A DNA stretch of 64,000 nt from an uncultured Granulosicoccus sp. (GCA_947495035.1 CANLXI010000009.1:147256-211255), one strand, 5' to 3'. Numbered from the stretch's first letter, positions 1 through 10,213 are shown. The notes: a model not told the origin generated them from the sequence alone. Numbers and translations are program-made.

Positions 1-412
1 TGATCGTGTCACGTCGCTCGAACAGGGCCTTGGTGGCGGACAGCCGCATCTGCTCGATGTGTTCGTTGATCGACGAATCCTTTTCGATGAACAGATCGCT
101 GGCCGGCACGTAGGCTTCCGGTTGATAGTAGTCGTAGTAGGACACGAAATACTCGACCGCATTGTTCGGAAAGAATTCCTTGAATTCGCCGTAAAGCTGA
201 GCGGCCAGCGTCTTGTTGGGAGCCAGCACGATGGCGGGACGCTGTTGCTGTTGCAGGATGTTGGCAATGGTAAAGGTCTTGCCCGAACCTGTGACACCCA
301 GTAACGTCTGATACGCCAGACCATCTTCAATGCCGGAAACCAGCTTGCTGATGGCTTCTGGCTGGTGTCCTGCGGGCTTGTAGCCCGTCTGCAGGTCGAA
401 TTGAGTGGCCAT
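1..412 (-). CDS. uvrB: UvrABC system protein B, N-terminal part (cut by the window edge)
   Basis: UvrB is the DNA-loading helicase-like subunit of nucleotide excision repair: it takes damaged DNA from UvrA and recruits UvrC. The first 137 residues are visible and the rest lies left of the window. Residues 42-46 are GSGKT (Walker A), followed by the [15 protein letters not shown] helicase Ia region (about 63-73). Residues 91-102 hold the Tyr-rich [12 protein letters not shown] stretch that forms the DNA-clamping beta-hairpin of UvrB. The ATG at 412 gives [11 protein letters not shown], a normal UvrB start. The two tRNA-Asn genes lie upstream on the opposite strand, so the genes diverge. Identification is secure; only the N-terminus can be judged. 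Confidence 0.97.
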   Translation of the reverse strand, partial: MATQFDLQTGYKPAGHQPEAISKLVSGIEDGLAYQTLLGVTGSGKTFTIANILQQQQRPAIVLAPNKTLAAQLYGEFKEFFPNNAVEYFVSYYDYYQPEAYVPASDLFIEKDSSINEHIEQMRLSATKALFERRDTI

Positions 413-489
413 GGATCTCGATTACGCTGCTCAGTGTGTCAATTGTACAACCAAGTTGACGATTGACCTGGCTTTTACAAGGGAAGCGA

Positions 490-518
490 TTGACCTTTCC
501 ACAAAACCGCATTACACT
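490..518 (+). promoter_or_regulatory. Promoter of the first tRNA-Asn gene
   Basis: TTGACC (490-495) and TACACT (513-518) are separated by 17 bases, a good sigma-70 arrangement. The predicted start lies about 525, after a GC-rich CGTGCC discriminator typical of stable-RNA promoters, and the mature tRNA begins at 529. No experimental support; inferred from spacing and position. Confidence 0.7.
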
Positions 519-528
519 TCGTGCCGAT

Positions 529-604
529 TCCCTGGTAGCTCAGTTGGTAGAGCAAATGACTGTTAATCATTGGGTCGGCGGTTCGAGCCCGTCCCAGGGA
601 GCCA
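529..604 (+). tRNA. tRNA-Asn (anticodon GTT), copy 1
   Basis: The 76-base cloverleaf has a 7-bp acceptor TCCCTGG (529-535) pairing with CCAGGGA (594-600). The anticodon stem AATGA/TCATT closes the loop that carries GTT at 562-564. The T arm contains GGTTCGAGCCC, and CCA (602-604) is encoded in the DNA. It differs from the second copy by one base in the D loop (T at 545, C at 723). Confidence 0.97.
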
Positions 605-611
605 GACAATG

Positions 612-645
612 AAAAAGCCCTGTTCAATCTGGGCTTTTTTCTTTT
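612..645 (+). terminator. Rho-independent terminator after tRNA-Asn copy 1
   Basis: AAAAAGCCC (612-620) pairs with GGGCTTTTT (631-639), with a ten-base loop and a T-rich tail. It begins only 8 bases after the tRNA CCA end. Confidence 0.85.
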
Positions 646-657
646 GTGACTTTCAAT

Positions 658-683
658 ACCAACTATCTGTACCAACTATCCGT
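658..683 (+). repeat. Two tandem 13-base near-copies between the tRNA-Asn genes
   Basis: The 13-base unit ACCAACTATCTGT (658-670) is followed directly by a copy with one change (671-683). It lies in the spacer upstream of tRNA-Asn copy 2, about 24 bases before its 5' end. No clear promoter for copy 2 is visible, so this could be promoter-region slippage or a trace of the duplication. Confidence 0.6.
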
Positions 684-706
684 ACCACGTTACTTTCTGT
701 ACCCAT

Positions 707-782
707 TCCCTGGTAGCTCAGTCGGTAGAGCAAATGACTGTTAATCATTGGGTCGGCGGTTCGAGCCCGTCCCAGGGAGCCA
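707..782 (+). tRNA. tRNA-Asn (anticodon GTT), copy 2
   Basis: The acceptor TCCCTGG at 707-713 pairs with CCAGGGA at 772-778. The anticodon is GTT at 740-742 and an encoded CCA ends at 782. It is identical to copy 1 except for C at 723. Together with its similar terminator it looks like a tandem duplication of a tRNA-terminator unit 178 bases long. Confidence 0.97.
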
Positions 783-789
783 GACACCT

Positions 790-825
790 GAAAAAGCCCT
801 GCCAGTGCAGGGCTTTTTTGCTTTT
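790..825 (+). terminator. Rho-independent terminator after tRNA-Asn copy 2
   Basis: GAAAAAGCCCTGC pairs with GCAGGGCTTTTTTGC around a four-base loop, followed by more T residues. It is longer than the copy 1 terminator but starts with the same sequence. From here to 1035 (about 210 bases) I see no gene. Confidence 0.85.
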
Positions 826-1035
826 CACCGGACGTTAAATCCACCTCACGCGATTCAGCCTGTCACCCACAAGGGCGCGAATTCGACGACGGCAAAGACC
901 TGCCTGCTGCAGCCTTTCCAGGCGATCGCCGCAAGAGCGGTAGTGCTACAGGAGAAACGGCCGGTCAACCCGCTCGACGGCGGACAGAGCTGGAATCTGG
1001 AGCCAACCCCGGATGGACTGCCCGAGGTGGAAAAA

Positions 1036-2268
1036 TCAGCTGCTGCGCGATTGACCCAGCGACTTCAGCAGTTCATCAACCGCTTCCCGACGCATCTGAT
1101 CATCGGAGCGTTCTGCCTGCTCAGCCTGTGAGGCGACATTCAGCGTGGGAATGCCATGACCGTTGACATCAGCGTCTGCGGCAGGCTGTTGCAACAAGGC
1201 CTCCCTCTCGCGCAGATAGCGGTCGTAATGCTCATCACGCTCGACATCACCATCTTCCTGTGCGACCACAATGGGCGATGCCGCATTCGGCTGGTCGGCT
1301 GGCTTGTCACCTGTCAGGGAATGATGCTCCTGAGCGGCATCCGGTGATGAAACCGGACGTACTGATGCGGCTTCCGAGCCATCTGGCGTACCCGTCGAAG
1401 AACTGGTGGTCCTGATGGCCTTGTCGATCAGAATGACACCGCTTTCCAGCGCGAGCAGAGCTCCCTGGTGCATGGTATCGCTGATGTCCTTGAGATCCTT
1501 TCGAGAGAAGGTGCCCAGAGAGGCCAGTGTGTTCAGATCCTCGAAGATGGGCAGGGACTGTACGACTGCATCCAGATCGATATCCCGATCGGGATCGATG
1601 TCAGCCAGCGCAGCAGGGATGGAATCGATGACCGCATAGACAGCCGCCATGGCATCCCGCTCGCCGGTGAAATGCAATTCCCTGTCATGATTTCTCTTGC
1701 CCAGAATGCCGTCCATGCGAAGGTCCATGGCCGGTTTGCGTGCAATGCTTGCACAGGCCGAATACAACATGTCGACACCGTCGATGGCGCGCGCAATACG
1801 ATCGGGATCAGCCGCCTTTTCACCAGCGTCCGTCAGCCGGATGTGCAATCCGCCCTCACCCGCCTGCAATTCTTCCGAGTGACTGTCAACCGCGGGTGCG
1901 GAATCCTGGGAGTCCAGCAGAGAGACCATGCCGGGAAGATGACTGGTGGCGAACATGACTCGGCTTGCCAGCCGAACGATTTCAGCCTGATGCTCGCGAG
2001 TGTTCTCGACATTGCCCAACAGGCCCTGCCAATAGTCTGTAGAAGCCAGAGACTCGAGATGCAGGCATTTCACTACTCGTTTTTCAGCGGCCGACATGGA
2101 GTCTATACGCTCCATGATGACAGCTCCTGCATGCCCCAGACGTGCTGCCGCTGCAGTACGCTGATCACCTCGGGACGAACGATACCGATCAACAGCAGAC
2201 CGGATATCGGTCTGGTTGAGAATATCGACGACCTTCGTGACGGCCATGCGCAGCTCGTCTGCGTGCAT
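1036..2268 (-). CDS. Unrecognised 410-residue protein
   Basis: I do not recognise this protein. With the ATG at 2268 it has 410 residues. That start is preceded by GGAG six bases upstream, better than the ATG at 2280. A still longer reading frame runs into tRNA-Pro and is not credible. The first 270 residues look globular and alpha-helical, with many Ala, Leu, Arg and Asp. The region from about 285 is rich in Ser, Thr, Pro, Gln, Ala and Asp and probably unstructured, and the last 25 residues are charged (QAEQAERSDDQMRREAVDEL). No signal peptide, membrane segment, Walker motif or Cys cluster is visible. Its upstream neighbour on the same strand is tRNA-Pro and its downstream neighbours are convergent tRNA-Asn genes, so context does not help. 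Confidence 0.75.
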   Translation of the reverse strand: MHADELRMAVTKVVDILNQTDIRSAVDRYRSSRGDQRTAAAARLGHAGAVIMERIDSMSAAEKRVVKCLHLESLASTDYWQGLLGNVENTREHQAEIVRLASRVMFATSHLPGMVSLLDSQDSAPAVDSHSEELQAGEGGLHIRLTDAGEKAADPDRIARAIDGVDMLYSACASIARKPAMDLRMDGILGKRNHDRELHFTGERDAMAAVYAVIDSIPAALADIDPDRDIDLDAVVQSLPIFEDLNTLASLGTFSRKDLKDISDTMHQGALLALESGVILIDKAIRTTSSSTGTPDGSEAASVRPVSSPDAAQEHHSLTGDKPADQPNAASPIVVAQEDGDVERDEHYDRYLREREALLQQPAADADVNGHGIPTLNVASQAEQAERSDDQMRREAVDELLKSLGQSRSS

Positions 2269-2330
2269 GTTGGACTCCATTGACACCTGACTACCAGAAG
2301 TAATCGGCAGGCTGACAGACTCCTTAAGAC

Positions 2331-2407
<77 letters not shown>

Positions 2408-2459
2408 CCAGAGCACAGAAGCTTACCGTAAGAACCACACCAATTGTGGTGTTACAACG

Positions 2460-2490
2460 AAAAAAATCGCCATGATGAGCGATTTTTTTT
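2460..2490 (-). terminator. Rho-independent terminator after the MerR-like gene
   Basis: AAAAAAATCGC and GCGATTTTTTTT form a hairpin around CATGATGA, with A/T tracts on both sides so it can work in either direction. It lies 29 bases after the MerR-like stop codon and would end the thrS-to-merR transcription block. Confidence 0.85.
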
Positions 2491-2518
2491 CACAAACAAG
2501 CCATCGATCGCGCAACTG

Positions 2519-2878
2519 TCAACTGGTCCGCAAAATGCGAAGCAGGTCTTCCAGCTCCGAGCGCAATTGTCGGATCATCTGCTGCGACTGCGCGTTATCA
2601 TCCTTGACCGAATCCCCTGCCAGATGCTGACGGGCTCCGCCAATGGTGTAGCCATCCTGATACAGCAGACTGCGAATCTGCCGGATCAGCATGACATCGT
2701 GCCGCTGGTAATAGCGTCGGTTGCCACGGCGTTTCACCGGCTCCAGATCCGGAAATTCCTGCTCCCAGTACCTCAGTACATGCGGCTTGACCATGCACAG
2801 GTCGCTGACTTCACCAATGGTGAAGTAGCGCTTGTTGGGAATGGTGGGGAGTTCGTTATTGTTGCTGATTTCCAGCAT
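2519..2878 (-). CDS. MerR-family DNA-binding protein of the ihfA locus
   Basis: This 119-residue protein has an N-terminal winged-helix MerR domain: [12 protein letters not shown] (about 16-27), the KPHVLRYWE recognition region and the RRGNRRYY wing. A short helical tail (about 95-115) probably dimerises. It lacks the Cys or ligand-binding C-terminal domain of metal- or drug-sensing MerR proteins. A small MerR-like gene directly after pheT-ihfA is a conserved arrangement in many gammaproteobacteria; its target is not known to me. The start overlaps the ihfA end by 23 bases, which implies translational coupling. The gene ends the operon. Confidence 0.9.
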   Translation of the reverse strand: MLEISNNNELPTIPNKRYFTIGEVSDLCMVKPHVLRYWEQEFPDLEPVKRRGNRRYYQRHDVMLIRQIRSLLYQDGYTIGGARQHLAGDSVKDDNAQSQQMIRQLRSELEDLLRILRTS

Positions 2879-3158
2879 AAGCTTCCACCCGTGTTTTCAG
2901 TTTCTGGCCTGGACGAAATGTCACCACTCGCCGGGCAGAAATCGGAATTTCTTCGCCGGTTTTCGGGTTGCGTCCCGGTCGTTGGCTCTTGTTGCGCAGC
3001 ACGAAGTTGCCGAACCCCGACAACTTCACGTCATAGCCGTTTTCCAGAGCGACGCGCACCTCTTCGAAGAAGTTTTCGACAAACTCCTTGGCCTCACGCT
3101 TGTTGAGCCCCAGTTCGTCGAACAACATTTCCGCCATTGCTGCCTTGGTTAGCGCCAT
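2856..3158 (-). CDS. ihfA: Integration host factor subunit alpha
   Basis: IHF-alpha pairs with IHF-beta and bends DNA sharply at specific sites, shaping promoters, replication origins and recombination sites. The 100-residue length is normal. The DNABII core is clear: [18 protein letters not shown] at the N-terminus, KLSGFGNF (about 45-52), and the beta-arm signature [14 protein letters not shown] with the intercalating proline. The ATG lies one base after the pheT stop codon, the usual pheT-ihfA coupling. The alpha rather than beta assignment rests on this context and on the [16 protein letters not shown] helix. Confidence 0.97.
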   Translation of the reverse strand: MALTKAAMAEMLFDELGLNKREAKEFVENFFEEVRVALENGYDVKLSGFGNFVLRNKSQRPGRNPKTGEEIPISARRVVTFRPGQKLKTRVEAYAGNQQQ

Positions 3159-3159
3159 C

Positions 3160-5604
3160 TCATACCCTTAGAACCGCACCGTGTGCAGCAGCCAGTGCCG
3201 CAACGATCCCGGCGACTACCTGCTCCACTTCCCTGTCCTCTAGAGTGCGTGAAAACTCTTGCAGAATCAAGCCTAAGGCCATGCTTTTCTTGCCTTCTTC
3301 CACCTTCTCGCCCTGATAGACATCGAACAGACGAACGTCCTGAAGGATCGTTGGAGCCTGCTTCCGAATGACATCGACGATATCCTGATAGCTGACAGAC
3401 TCGTCAACCAGCAGGGCGATATCGCGTCGTACCTGCGGAAAGCGGGACATGGGACGAGCCCGCGGCACGCGACTGGTCGCCAGCGCATGCAGCGACAGTT
3501 CGAAGACCAGCGGCATCACATCCAGATCCAGCGCCTGCTGGAGCGCCGGATTCAACGCACCGACATAACCCACCTGCCGGCCATCAATCTCGATGCCGGC
3601 TCGCTGGCCCGGATGCAGCATGGCAAGGTCGGTGGGAACGTAGCGGACGTTCATACCGTTGGCCTGATCGAAAAGAGCTTCGATATCCGACTTGATGGAG
3701 AAGAAGTCGGCTGCCGTGGCCATGGCATTCCAGTTCTCGGACTGGCGTCGGCCTGCCACCAGACCGGCAATCACGTTCTGCTGGCGAACGCCGGCATCAC
3801 TCTGCTGATCGGCACCGTGATCGGCCGCCAGATAGTCATCCAGATCGGCGTCCGGCTTGCCGGTTTCATTGGATAGAAATCGCAGCCCGGTTTCGAACAG
3901 GGCCATGGCGCTGATCTGACGCGCCACATTTCGCTGCAAGGTGGCAAGCAGCCCGCCGACCAGCGTGGTGCGCATGACACCCAGCTCGGAGGAAATCGGA
4001 TTGGCAAGCGGCAAGGCGTCCAGATCGGGGCGCAGCAGCTGTTGTCGTGTCGCTTCAACGAAACTGTAGGTAATCACCTCCTGATAGCCGCGGTTGACCA
4101 GCAAACGCTTGCTGGCCAGCGGCGACAACACCGTTTCCGGCACCGCGCGCAACATCGGCCGATGTGCCGGCGATGTCCTGGGCAGCGCGTCATAGCCCAG
4201 AATACGGGCCACTTCCTCGATGTAGTCTTCCTCGATGGCCAGGTCATAGCGATAACTGGGCGCGCTGACCTGCCAACCTTCCTCGCGTGTCTCGTTACTG
4301 ATTCCCAGGCGTGAAAAGATCGTGGCAACCACCTCGGGCTCCGGCGAGATACCCAGCACCCGCGCCAGTCGAGAGCGACGCACCAGAACACCCACCCTGG
4401 CGGGCATGCGGGTCGGCTCCTGCCAATCCAGCACCGGACCCACCTTGCCGCCGGCGATGTCACACATCAGAGCAGTGGCATATTCCAGCGCTTCTCGCTG
4501 CCCTGCCGGATCCACACCACGCTCGAAACGATGTGCAGATTCCGTATGGCTGGCATAACGGCGCGGCTTGCCCGCAATTTCCTCGGGAAGAAACAGCGCG
4601 CTTTCGAAGAAGATATTCGTGGTGTTCTCATCCACAGCGGTGGACTCGCCCCCCATGATTCCCGCAATGCCGATGGGACCACGATCATCTGCGATGATGG
4701 TGGTTTCCTCGTCCAGCGAGACTTCACGACCGTCGAGCAGCACCAGACGCTCCCCTGCCTGCGCCAGCCGAACCTGGATCCCCCCCTGCAGCTTGTCTGC
4801 ATCGAAGGCATGCATGGGCTGCCCCAGTTCCTGCATGACGTAGTTGGTGACATCCACCGCCGGACTGATGGACCTCACCCCGGCCCGTCGCAGACGCTCC
4901 ACCATCCAGCCCGGACTGGAACACCCCGGATTCATGCCGGTGATCATGCGTCCGGTGAAGCGTGCACAGGCACTTTTCACATCAACCGATACCGACCACT
5001 GCTCTTCGGTCTGCACCGGCACTTCCTGAACTTCGTGTGACTGCAGTGGCAAGTCGTTACGAGCGCTCAGGTCTCTGGCAATGCCGCGAATGCTCAGACA
5101 GTCGCCGCGATCGGGGGTCAGTTCGATCTCGATGATGGAATCATCCAGCTCCAGGTACTCGACCAGTTCGACACCCACCGGGGCGTCCTCGGGCAACTCC
5201 ATGATACCGTCCCGCTCTTCGGACAGGCCCAGCTCCATGGCCGAACACAACATACCCATGGATACCTGACCACGCAGCTTTGCCTTCTTGAGCTTGGTAC
5301 CATCGGGCAGTCTCCCACCAACCTGAGCCAACGCCGTTGTCAGACCTGCCCGAGCGTTGGGCGCACCGCAGACCACCTGAAGCAACTCTTCGCCACCGGC
5401 ATCGACCTCACACACTCGCAGCCGATCGGCGTCCGGGTGTTGCGCGATATTGACAATGCGAGCGACCACCACGCCTTTCATCTCGGGCGCTGCCGACACG
5501 ATCTCGTCCACTTCCAGGCCGATGAAGGTGAGCTGCTCGCCCAGCGTCTGGGTGTCCACGGGCGGGTTGACCCATTCCCGGAGCCATTTTTCACTGAATT
5601 TCAT
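3160..5604 (-). CDS. pheT: Phenylalanine--tRNA ligase beta subunit
   Basis: PheT is the large subunit of the alpha2-beta2 enzyme that charges tRNA-Phe; it carries editing and tRNA-binding modules. At 814 residues it is slightly longer than the roughly 795 of relatives. An EMAP/OB tRNA-binding domain (about 40-150) contains [15 protein letters not shown] and VCGAPNAR. B3/B4 editing and B5 domains follow, with GIAGIMGGE at about 310. The C-terminal ferredoxin-fold anticodon-binding domain begins near 720 ([15 protein letters not shown]). It follows pheS by 12 bases and precedes ihfA by one base. Confidence 0.98.
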   Translation of the reverse strand: MKFSEKWLREWVNPPVDTQTLGEQLTFIGLEVDEIVSAAPEMKGVVVARIVNIAQHPDADRLRVCEVDAGGEELLQVVCGAPNARAGLTTALAQVGGRLPDGTKLKKAKLRGQVSMGMLCSAMELGLSEERDGIMELPEDAPVGVELVEYLELDDSIIEIELTPDRGDCLSIRGIARDLSARNDLPLQSHEVQEVPVQTEEQWSVSVDVKSACARFTGRMITGMNPGCSSPGWMVERLRRAGVRSISPAVDVTNYVMQELGQPMHAFDADKLQGGIQVRLAQAGERLVLLDGREVSLDEETTIIADDRGPIGIAGIMGGESTAVDENTTNIFFESALFLPEEIAGKPRRYASHTESAHRFERGVDPAGQREALEYATALMCDIAGGKVGPVLDWQEPTRMPARVGVLVRRSRLARVLGISPEPEVVATIFSRLGISNETREEGWQVSAPSYRYDLAIEEDYIEEVARILGYDALPRTSPAHRPMLRAVPETVLSPLASKRLLVNRGYQEVITYSFVEATRQQLLRPDLDALPLANPISSELGVMRTTLVGGLLATLQRNVARQISAMALFETGLRFLSNETGKPDADLDDYLAADHGADQQSDAGVRQQNVIAGLVAGRRQSENWNAMATAADFFSIKSDIEALFDQANGMNVRYVPTDLAMLHPGQRAGIEIDGRQVGYVGALNPALQQALDLDVMPLVFELSLHALATSRVPRARPMSRFPQVRRDIALLVDESVSYQDIVDVIRKQAPTILQDVRLFDVYQGEKVEEGKKSMALGLILQEFSRTLEDREVEQVVAGIVAALAAAHGAVLRV

Positions 5605-5616
5605 GGGGTATCTCGC

Positions 5617-6609
<993 letters not shown>

Positions 6610-6710
6610 TCAGTTCATCCCGTGTCGTGTGCAGATGGGATCGTGACGACTCCGGAGATGCGGATTCGACACGATCAGACGCTTGCGTGGCAGCTCTTGC
6701 AAGCCGCCAC

Positions 6711-6746
6711 AAAAAAGGGGAATACCGCACAAAGTCGGCATTCCCC
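6711..6746 (-). terminator. Terminator or attenuator between rplT and pheS
   Basis: On the minus strand GGGGAATGCCG pairs with CGGTATTCCCC (one G-U pair) around an eight-base loop, followed by six T residues. The shape is that of an intrinsic terminator. In E. coli the pheST leader encodes a Phe-rich peptide (pheM) that controls such a hairpin. Here I see no short frame with several Phe codons between the rplT stop (6822) and the hairpin, so ordinary termination or a different control is more likely. Confidence 0.75.
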
Positions 6747-6821
6747 CGGTCGATAAAGCAATGATGTTGCGAGTGACCGGGAACCAGCAGGACTGGTCAA
6801 CCCGGTAGCTCTAGCCCTGAA

Positions 6822-7181
6822 TCAGGCTGGCAAGCTGGCCTTTGCTTTATCGACAATGGCCACAAATGCAGCATCGTCAGCGATGGCCAGATCTGCGAGC
6901 ATCTTTCGATCGATGTCGATACCGGCAATCTTCAGGCCTTGCATCAGGCGGCTGTAGGTGATGTCGTTGGCACGAGCGGCCGCATTGATTCGTGCAATCC
7001 AGAGACGACGGAAAGTACGCTTCTTCGCCTTGCGGTCACGGTAAGCGTATTGACCGGCTTTGGTTACGGCCTGCTTGGCGACACGAAAGACACGACTACG
7101 GGCACCACGATAGCCTTTCGCCTGCTTGAGAACTTTCTTGTGACTGGCGCGCGCAGTGACGCCGCGTTTTACTCTTGGCAT
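6822..7181 (-). CDS. rplT: 50S ribosomal protein L20 (bL20)
   Basis: L20 binds 23S rRNA early in large-subunit assembly, and in E. coli it also represses its own operon by binding the mRNA upstream of rpmI. The 119 residues match the family: basic N-terminal tail [19 protein letters not shown], then [18 protein letters not shown] and the globular end with [11 protein letters not shown]. It is the last gene of thrS-infC-rpmI-rplT and lies 13 bases after rpmI. Confidence 0.98.
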   Translation of the reverse strand: MPRVKRGVTARASHKKVLKQAKGYRGARSRVFRVAKQAVTKAGQYAYRDRKAKKRTFRRLWIARINAAARANDITYSRLMQGLKIAGIDIDRKMLADLAIADDAAFVAIVDKAKASLPA

Positions 7182-7194
7182 TTCTCAAAAACTC

Positions 7195-7398
7195 CTAGCG
7201 AAGGTTGGGCAGCATGCGCTTGATGAGGACAACATCGTTCTCGTGAACCATGTCGCCACCACGCAGATGACGCTTACGCTTGGTGCTTTTCTTGGTCATG
7301 ATGTGGCGCATGTGCGAACTCTTGCGCTTGTAACCACCACCACCGGTGCGCTTGAACCGCTTGGCGGCTCCAGACACGGACTTTTGCTTGTTGGACAC
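7195..7398 (-). CDS. rpmI: 50S ribosomal protein L35 (bL35)
   Basis: L35 is a small, very basic large-subunit protein. The 67 residues include the family features [20 protein letters not shown] and [12 protein letters not shown]. The start codon is GTG at 7398, with AGGAG seven bases upstream. It lies between infC and rplT as in most bacteria. Two hairpins precede it in the 147-base infC-rpmI gap and are annotated separately as a possible L20 control region. Confidence 0.97.
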   Translation of the reverse strand: MSNKQKSVSGAAKRFKRTGGGGYKRKSSHMRHIMTKKSTKRKRHLRGGDMVHENDVVLIKRMLPNLR

Positions 7399-7419
7399 TG
7401 TTTGACTCCTGAAATTGAA

Positions 7420-7523
7420 GGGGCAGAACCCCGAGTGACAAACACCGGTGGCGTCGTAGTGTCAGTACGCCAGCGCGATGGAAATCATTGAACTCAGACC
7501 CGAAGTCGGCAATTCCGGCTTCG
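7420..7523 (-). promoter_or_regulatory. Candidate L20 autoregulatory leader of rpmI-rplT
   Basis: Two inverted repeats lie in the infC-rpmI gap: CGAAG-T-CGG and CCG-G-CTTCG around five bases (7501-7523), and GGGG/CCCC around CAGAA (7420-7432). The second sits just upstream of the rpmI ribosome-binding site. In E. coli L20 binds structured RNA in this same gap to repress rpmI-rplT. The location is suggestive, but I did not see a specific match to the known L20 site. Confidence 0.4.
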
Positions 7524-7545
7524 ACCCTGAACTCAGCCGTACATC

Positions 7546-8064
7546 TTAATGCTTTTTGGGCGCCATTACCATGACCATTTGCCGTCCTTCGAGCTTCGGG
7601 AACTGCTCGACAGTACCGAGCTCCGACAAATCCATCTCTACGCGCTTCAGAAGCTTGGCACCCAGCTCACGATGGGCCATTTCCCGACCGCGAAAACGCA
7701 ATGTGATCTTGGTCTTGTCGCCCTGCTCCAGAAACTTCACAAGATTACGCAGCTTGACCTGATAATCGCCGTCTTCGGTACCAGGGCGGAATTTTATTTC
7801 CTTCAGCTGGGCAGTCTTCTGCTTCTTGCGACCAGCGTTCTGCTTCTTGTTGGCTTCGAACTTGAACCGGCCGTGGTCCATGATCTTGCAAACAGGTGGC
7901 GAAACATTCGGCGAGATCTCTACCAGATCCAGACCCGCCTCTCGCGCCGTTGCCAACGCTCTTTCCAGAGGGACAACGCCAATCTGCTCTCCTTCCGCAG
8001 AAATGAGTCGCACCTCGGAGACGTCTATCTCGTCGTTCTTCCGGTTTACTTTTTTAGCGGAAAT
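7546..8064 (-). CDS. infC: Translation initiation factor IF-3, with an ATT start codon
   Basis: IF-3 keeps 30S subunits free and checks the start codon-initiator tRNA pairing. I place the start at ATT 8064-8062, giving 172 residues. It is preceded in frame by the thrS stop, and GGAGG lies eight bases upstream inside the thrS end. The first residues ([20 protein letters not shown]) align with the basic IF-3 N-terminus, whereas a GTG at 8013 would remove 17 of them. Further family motifs are [34 protein letters not shown] and [15 protein letters not shown] rare ATT/AUU start is known in E. coli infC and allows IF-3 to repress itself; the same logic is inferred here. Confidence 0.95.
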   Translation of the reverse strand: MSAKKVNRKNDEIDVSEVRLISAEGEQIGVVPLERALATAREAGLDLVEISPNVSPPVCKIMDHGRFKFEANKKQNAGRKKQKTAQLKEIKFRPGTEDGDYQVKLRNLVKFLEQGDKTKITLRFRGREMAHRELGAKLLKRVEMDLSELGTVEQFPKLEGRQMVMVMAPKKH

Positions 8065-8067
8065 ACG

Positions 8068-10005
8068 TCATCCCTCCTGCACGGCTGTATTCACAGCTCG
8101 GCCGCGGCTTGCGACCTCTTGTTCAAGCATCAAATTGAGTTCATCCAAAGTTAAAACACCCAGATCCTTGCCGTCACGGGTTCTCACGGCCACGGATCGA
8201 CTCTCTACTTCACGGTCTCCGGCAACCAGCAGATACGGTACGCGTTGCAGCGTCCATTCGCGGATCTTGAAGCCGATTTTCTCATTGCGTACGTCGGTCT
8301 GCACGCGTAACCCACTATTTTGCAACACTTCTGCCACTTCTTCAACAAATTGTGACTGCTTGTCGGTGATATTCATGACAACCGCCTGTACCGGCGAGAG
8401 CCACAAGGGTAGCTTGCCTTCGAAGTTCTCGATGAGAATTCCGATGAAACGTTCGAAAGATCCCAGGATGGCCCGGTGCAGCATGACGGGCACCTGACGC
8501 TCACCATGCTCGTCGATATAACTCGCATCCAGACGTCCCGGCATCGAAAAATCCACCTGCATCGTGCCGCACTGCCAGACCCGGCCAATGCAATCCTTCA
8601 GCGAGAATTCTATCTTGGGACCATAGAACGCACCCTCTCCCGGTAATTCTTCCCAGGGCAAGCCCTTGGCATCAAGCGCTTCGGCCAACGCTTTCTCCGA
8701 CTTGTCCCAGGCCTCATCACTACCGACTCGCTTGGGCGGCCGCGTGGACAGGCGGTAGATCACCTCGGTGAAACCGAAATCCTCATAGACGGTGTGCAGA
8801 AAATCGATGAAATCACTGACCTCCGACTGAATCTGTTCTTCTGTACAGAACACATGGGCGTCATCCTGGGTAAAGGCACGTACCCGCATGATCCCGTGCA
8901 ACGCACCTGACATCTCGTTGCGGTGGCAGGAACCGAACTCTGCCAGACGCAGCGGCAGATCCCGGTAACTCTTGAGCCCCTGATTGAACACCTGGACGTG
9001 ACAGGGGCAGTTCATCGGCTTGACCGCATATTGACGATCGTCGGTCTGAACAGTGAACATGTCGTCACCGAACTTGTCCGCATGGCCACTTTTCTGCCAC
9101 AGAGAGAAGTCCACTACCTGCGGAGTCCGGATTTCCTGATAGCCATGGGCAATCTGTTGCTCGCGCATGTACTGCTCAACGGCCAGATAGATGGCCCAGC
9201 CCTTGGGGTGCCAGAAAACCATTCCCGGTGCTTCGTCCTGCAGATGAAACAGATCCTGCTGCTTGCCGATGCGCCGATGATCGCGCTTCTCGGCTTCCGC
9301 CAGATTGTGCAGGTGAGTCTTGAGCTCCTTGGGATTGGCGAAGGCCGTGCCATAGATTCTCTGCAACATGGTGTTGTTGGAATCCCCACGCCAGTAGGCG
9401 CCCGCCAGCTTGGTCAGTTTGAACGCTTTCAGATGACCGGTATTGGGTACATGAGGCCCCCGACACAGATCCGTGAAATCTCCCTGCGCATACAGAGACA
9501 GTGTCTCGCCAGCCGGAATGTCCTCGATGATCTCTGCTTTGTAGTCTTCGCCCAACCCCTTGAAATAGGCAATGGCATCATCGCGCTCGATGGTGGAACG
9601 CGCGACGGGAATGGCCTGCTCGGCAAGCTCCTTCATGCGCGCCTCGATCTTCTCCAGATCTTCCGGGGTGAACGAGCGCTCGTAGTCGAAGTCGTAATAG
9701 AAGCCGTCCTCTATAACCGGTCCGATGGACACTTGCGCCGAGGGAAACAGTTGCTTGACGGCCTGAGCCAGCAGATGAGCCGAGCTGTGACGCAGCAGAG
9801 GCAGGGCTTCGTCGCTCTTGGCGGTGACGACAGACAGGGTGGCATCGTCGTTCATCAGATGGCTGGCATCCACCAGTTGTCCATCGACAACGCCGGCCAG
9901 GGTTGCCTTGGCCAGGCCAGGGCCGATGTCGGCAGCCACATCCATGACAGAAACGGCTTCAGGGTACTGACGAGTACTACCGTCAGGCAGAGTAATGACA
10001 GGCAT
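8068..10005 (-). CDS. thrS: Threonine--tRNA ligase
   Basis: ThrRS charges tRNA-Thr and edits mis-charged Ser. The 645-residue product from ATG 10005 begins [15 protein letters not shown], the usual TGS domain. The start is preceded by GGAGATCAAC. Next comes the editing domain with [11 protein letters not shown] (two His of the HxxxH motif), then the class II core: [10 protein letters not shown] with the zinc-binding Cys, [14 protein letters not shown] (motif 2) and [18 protein letters not shown] (motif 3). The C-terminal anticodon-binding domain ends at VQEG. A longer frame to 10092 exists but runs through a leader with two anticodon-like hairpins. It heads the thrS-infC-rpmI-rplT operon, and infC starts three bases after its stop. 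Confidence 0.98.
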   Translation of the reverse strand: MPVITLPDGSTRQYPEAVSVMDVAADIGPGLAKATLAGVVDGQLVDASHLMNDDATLSVVTAKSDEALPLLRHSSAHLLAQAVKQLFPSAQVSIGPVIEDGFYYDFDYERSFTPEDLEKIEARMKELAEQAIPVARSTIERDDAIAYFKGLGEDYKAEIIEDIPAGETLSLYAQGDFTDLCRGPHVPNTGHLKAFKLTKLAGAYWRGDSNNTMLQRIYGTAFANPKELKTHLHNLAEAEKRDHRRIGKQQDLFHLQDEAPGMVFWHPKGWAIYLAVEQYMREQQIAHGYQEIRTPQVVDFSLWQKSGHADKFGDDMFTVQTDDRQYAVKPMNCPCHVQVFNQGLKSYRDLPLRLAEFGSCHRNEMSGALHGIMRVRAFTQDDAHVFCTEEQIQSEVSDFIDFLHTVYEDFGFTEVIYRLSTRPPKRVGSDEAWDKSEKALAEALDAKGLPWEELPGEGAFYGPKIEFSLKDCIGRVWQCGTMQVDFSMPGRLDASYIDEHGERQVPVMLHRAILGSFERFIGILIENFEGKLPLWLSPVQAVVMNITDKQSQFVEEVAEVLQNSGLRVQTDVRNEKIGFKIREWTLQRVPYLLVAGDREVESRSVAVRTRDGKDLGVLTLDELNLMLEQEVASRGRAVNTAVQEG

Positions 10006-10019
10006 GTTGATCTCCAGTG

Positions 10020-10075
10020 GTGACCCGTACGAGAGGTCACTTAAATTGTCAGTGGTGGCCACTACGTGAGGCCAC
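10020..10075 (-). promoter_or_regulatory. thrS translational operator with two tRNA-Thr anticodon-like hairpins
   Basis: Minus strand, from the thrS start outward. Hairpin B (10020-10040) has stem GTGACC/GGTCAC and nine-base loop TCTCGTACG; a U-G pair would leave the seven-base loop CUCGUAC with CGU in the anticodon position and U before it. Hairpin A (10055-10075) has stem GTGGCC/GGCCAC and loop TCACGTAGT, again with CGT centred. Hairpin B ends about ten bases before the GGAG ribosome-binding site. In E. coli ThrRS represses its own mRNA through two stem-loops that mimic the tRNA anticodon arm, and the match in place and loop sequence is strong. Function here is inferred. Confidence 0.75.
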
Positions 10076-10213
10076 GTGTGATCGTGAGGCACGAATACTA
10101 CTGCAAATCACTTACCGAGTGGACGCCAGGCGAAGCTCGATGGACCATGGAGAGTCGTCAGGCGCTCAATGAAAGAAAATTCGATCGGGTTGAAAAATAG
10201 ATGGTCTTGAGTG

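Noticed and set aside
475..844. Two minus-strand frames across the tRNA-Asn genes with similar protein translations
   Set aside because: The similarity only reflects the duplicated tRNA sequence read backwards.
8923..10023. Plus-strand frame of 366 codons opposite thrS
   Set aside because: Lies wholly antisense to thrS and covers its leader hairpins; no family resemblance.
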